A stretch of 5,347 bases of DNA, from contig JABXIR010000156.1 of assembly GCA_013372965.1 (NCBI GenBank), positions 1-5,347 of the forward strand, in the 5' to 3' direction. The DNA comes from Gammaproteobacteria bacterium (lineage in GTDB: Bacteria > Pseudomonadota > Gammaproteobacteria > Pseudomonadales > DSM-25080). Positions within the stretch are counted from its first letter, which is position 1; each line of letters starts with the position of its first letter. This document shows, in pieces, positions 3,773-5,347 of the stretch. The notes beneath the pieces are model-generated. The model was not told the DNA's origin, did not search any database, and saw only the letters and a list, made by a program, of their open reading frames with translations. Position numbers and translations under genes: made by a program.

Positions 3773-5347
3773 ATGGCTTATTCATATACTGAGAAGAAGC
3801 GCATACGTAAAGATTTCGGTAAATTACCGGAAGCGATGGATGTGCCTTTCCTACTCTCGATTCAGCTAGATTCATACGAAGGTTTCACTCAGGAGCAAGT
3901 GGCTCCAGAGCTACGCCAAGATATGGGTCTGCAAGCTGCATTCAAATCTGTCTTTCCAATTGTGAGTCACTCGGGTAGTGCTGCACTCGAGTTCGTTAGT
4001 TACGCACTAGGCGAGCCAGAATTTGACGTTCAAGAATGTATTTTACGAGGAGCAACCTTTGCGGTTCCGCTTCGCGTACGTGTTCGCTTGATCATTTACG
4101 ATAAAGACTCTGGTAACAAGAGCATTAAAGACATCAAGGAACAAGAAGTCTACATGGGCGAGATTCCGCTCATGACTGAAAATGGTACCTTTATTATCAA
4201 CGGTACCGAGCGAGTCATTGTTTCTCAGTTACACCGTTCGCCAGGTGTGTTCTTCGATCATGACAAGGGTAAAACTCACGCATCAGGCAAGTTGTTGTTC
4301 TCTGCGCGTGTAATTCCATATCGTGGCTCATGGCTCGACTTTGAGTTCGATCCAAAAGATCACTTGTTTGTACGTATCGACCGCCGTCGTAAGTTACCTG
4401 TTAGTATCTTACTGCGTGCTTTGGGCTACTCAAACGAAGAGATTCTTGCTCGATTCTTCGAAACTGACTCATACAAAATCACGAAGAAGGGCGTAACGCT
4501 CAAACTAATTCCTCAGCGTCTTCGTGGCGAAATTGCTGCATTCGACATCCTTAACAAGGCTGGCGAGGTAATTATTGAGCAAGGTCGTCGAATCACCGCT
4601 CGTCATATTCGTAGCATCGAGAAGGATGGTATTAACGAATTGATGGTGCCAGTAAACTACCTAATCGGTAAGTCGATCGCTAAAGACTTAATCGACAAGT
4701 CGACCGGTGAAATTGTTGCTGCTTGTAACACTGAAATCACCGAAGAGCTGGTTGAGGCGATGGGCGCTGCTGGTATCAAATCGTTTGAGACGCTGTACAC
4801 GAATGATCTAGATTGCGGTCCGTTCATCTCAGAAACACTTCGCATCGATACGACGACTACAGAGCTTGAGGCGCTGGTTGAAATTTATCGTATGATGCGT
4901 CCTGGTGAGCCGCCAACTAAGGAATCTGCAGAAGCACTATTCCAAAATTTGTTCTTCACTGATGATCGCTACGATCTATCAGCGGTTGGTCGCATGAAAT
5001 TTAACCGTCGCCTCGGTATTGAAGGTGATGAAGGCGAGGGTACTCTCGATCGTGACGACATCGTTCGTGTGATCGAAGAGCTCGTGAACATTCGTAACGG
5101 CAAAGGCGAAGTCGATGACATCGACCACCTTGGTAACCGCCGTGTACGTTCGGTCGGTGAAATGGCCGAGAACCAATTCCGTGTCGGTTTGGTCCGTGTT
5201 GAGCGCGCGGTTAAAGAGCGTCTATCAATGGCAGAGAGCGAAGGCCTTATGCCGCAAGATCTCATTAACGCGAAGCCTGTGGCTGCAGCGGTTAAAGAGT
5301 TCTTCGGTTCGAGCCAGTTGTCTCAGTTCATGGACCAGAACAACCCG
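3773..5347 (+). CDS. rpoB: RNA polymerase beta subunit, N-terminal 525 residues (partial)
   Basis: RpoB is one of the two large catalytic subunits of RNA polymerase and the rifampicin target. The fragment starts MAYSYTEKKRIRKDFGKLPE and covers the protrusion and lobe domains. Landmarks in order are EQEVYMGEIPLMTENGTF, GTERVIVSQLHRSPGVFF, IPYRGSWLDFEFDPKD, EIYRMMRPGEPPTKE and IRNGKGEVDDIDHLGNRR (440-457). It breaks off inside rifampicin cluster I at FFGSSQLSQFMDQNNP (510-525). Numbering here runs five ahead of E. coli. The visible resistance positions S517, Q518 and D521 (E. coli S512, Q513, D516) are wild type; H526 and S531 equivalents are beyond the edge. ATG 3773 follows GGGG (3762-3765). 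The frame is open throughout. Confidence 0.98.
   Translation, partial: MAYSYTEKKRIRKDFGKLPEAMDVPFLLSIQLDSYEGFTQEQVAPELRQDMGLQAAFKSVFPIVSHSGSAALEFVSYALGEPEFDVQECILRGATFAVPLRVRVRLIIYDKDSGNKSIKDIKEQEVYMGEIPLMTENGTFIINGTERVIVSQLHRSPGVFFDHDKGKTHASGKLLFSARVIPYRGSWLDFEFDPKDHLFVRIDRRRKLPVSILLRALGYSNEEILARFFETDSYKITKKGVTLKLIPQRLRGEIAAFDILNKAGEVIIEQGRRITARHIRSIEKDGINELMVPVNYLIGKSIAKDLIDKSTGEIVAACNTEITEELVEAMGAAGIKSFETLYTNDLDCGPFISETLRIDTTTTELEALVEIYRMMRPGEPPTKESAEALFQNLFFTDDRYDLSAVGRMKFNRRLGIEGDEGEGTLDRDDIVRVIEELVNIRNGKGEVDDIDHLGNRRVRSVGEMAENQFRVGLVRVERAVKERLSMAESEGLMPQDLINAKPVAAAVKEFFGSSQLSQFMDQNNP

Noticed and set aside
4969..5265. Minus-strand open frame of 98 codons opposite rpoB
   Set aside because: It gives an Arg/Ser-rich sequence with no domain character, lies wholly antisense to strongly conserved RpoB residues, and is explained by codon bias in rpoB.
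1..5347. Novel system, mobile element, CRISPR array or transfer signature
   Set aside because: All coding sequence belongs to the conserved tuf-secE-nusG-rplKAJL-rpoB region in its usual order, and I saw no direct repeats, transposase or integrase fragments, or abrupt composition shift.

Overview
The window is an ordinary chromosomal core region of a gammaproteobacterium: the end of a tuf gene, a tRNA-Trp gene, secE-nusG, the ribosomal protein genes rplK-rplA-rplJ-rplL, and the first 525 codons of rpoB. Every gene is on the + strand and all reading frames look intact. The gene order and the tRNA-Trp between tuf and secE match what is known from Pseudomonas-like genomes. The RpoB N-terminal half also reads closer to remembered Pseudomonas sequence than to E. 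coli (MAYSYTEKK start, numbering five residues ahead of E. coli at the rifampicin region). With roughly even base composition, an Oceanospirillales- or Pseudomonadales-like gammaproteobacterium is my best guess. The genus cannot be fixed from here.

Layout: 1-81 is the EF-Tu C-terminus; 82-141 is a spacer with two hairpins; 142-217 is tRNA-Trp; 248-625 is secE; 634-1164 is nusG; 1165-1302 is the rplK leader with a ribosomal protein L1 target; 1303-1734 is rplK; 1738-2433 is rplA; 2434-2615 is the rplJ (L10) leader; 2616-3107 is rplJ; 3108-3186 is a short spacer with a hairpin; 3187-3558 is rplL; 3559-3772 holds tandem hairpins with a terminator-like attenuator; and rpoB runs from 3773 off the right edge. 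No gene-free stretch exceeds 300 bases; the longest is 214.

The genes serve protein synthesis and its coupling to transcription. EF-Tu, tRNA-Trp, L11, L1, L10 and L7/L12 act in translation (the last four form the two ribosomal stalks and the factor-binding centre). NusG and RpoB are transcription elongation factor and core polymerase, and SecE is part of the membrane protein export channel. The main non-coding content is regulatory RNA: an L1 mimic before rplK, an L10-binding leader before rplJ, and an interrupted-U terminator between rplL and rpoB. Together these would set ribosomal protein levels by feedback and lower polymerase synthesis relative to L7/L12.

I found no sign of a novel system, mobile element, CRISPR array or horizontal transfer. 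The points worth a second look are RNA structures in the four larger spacers.
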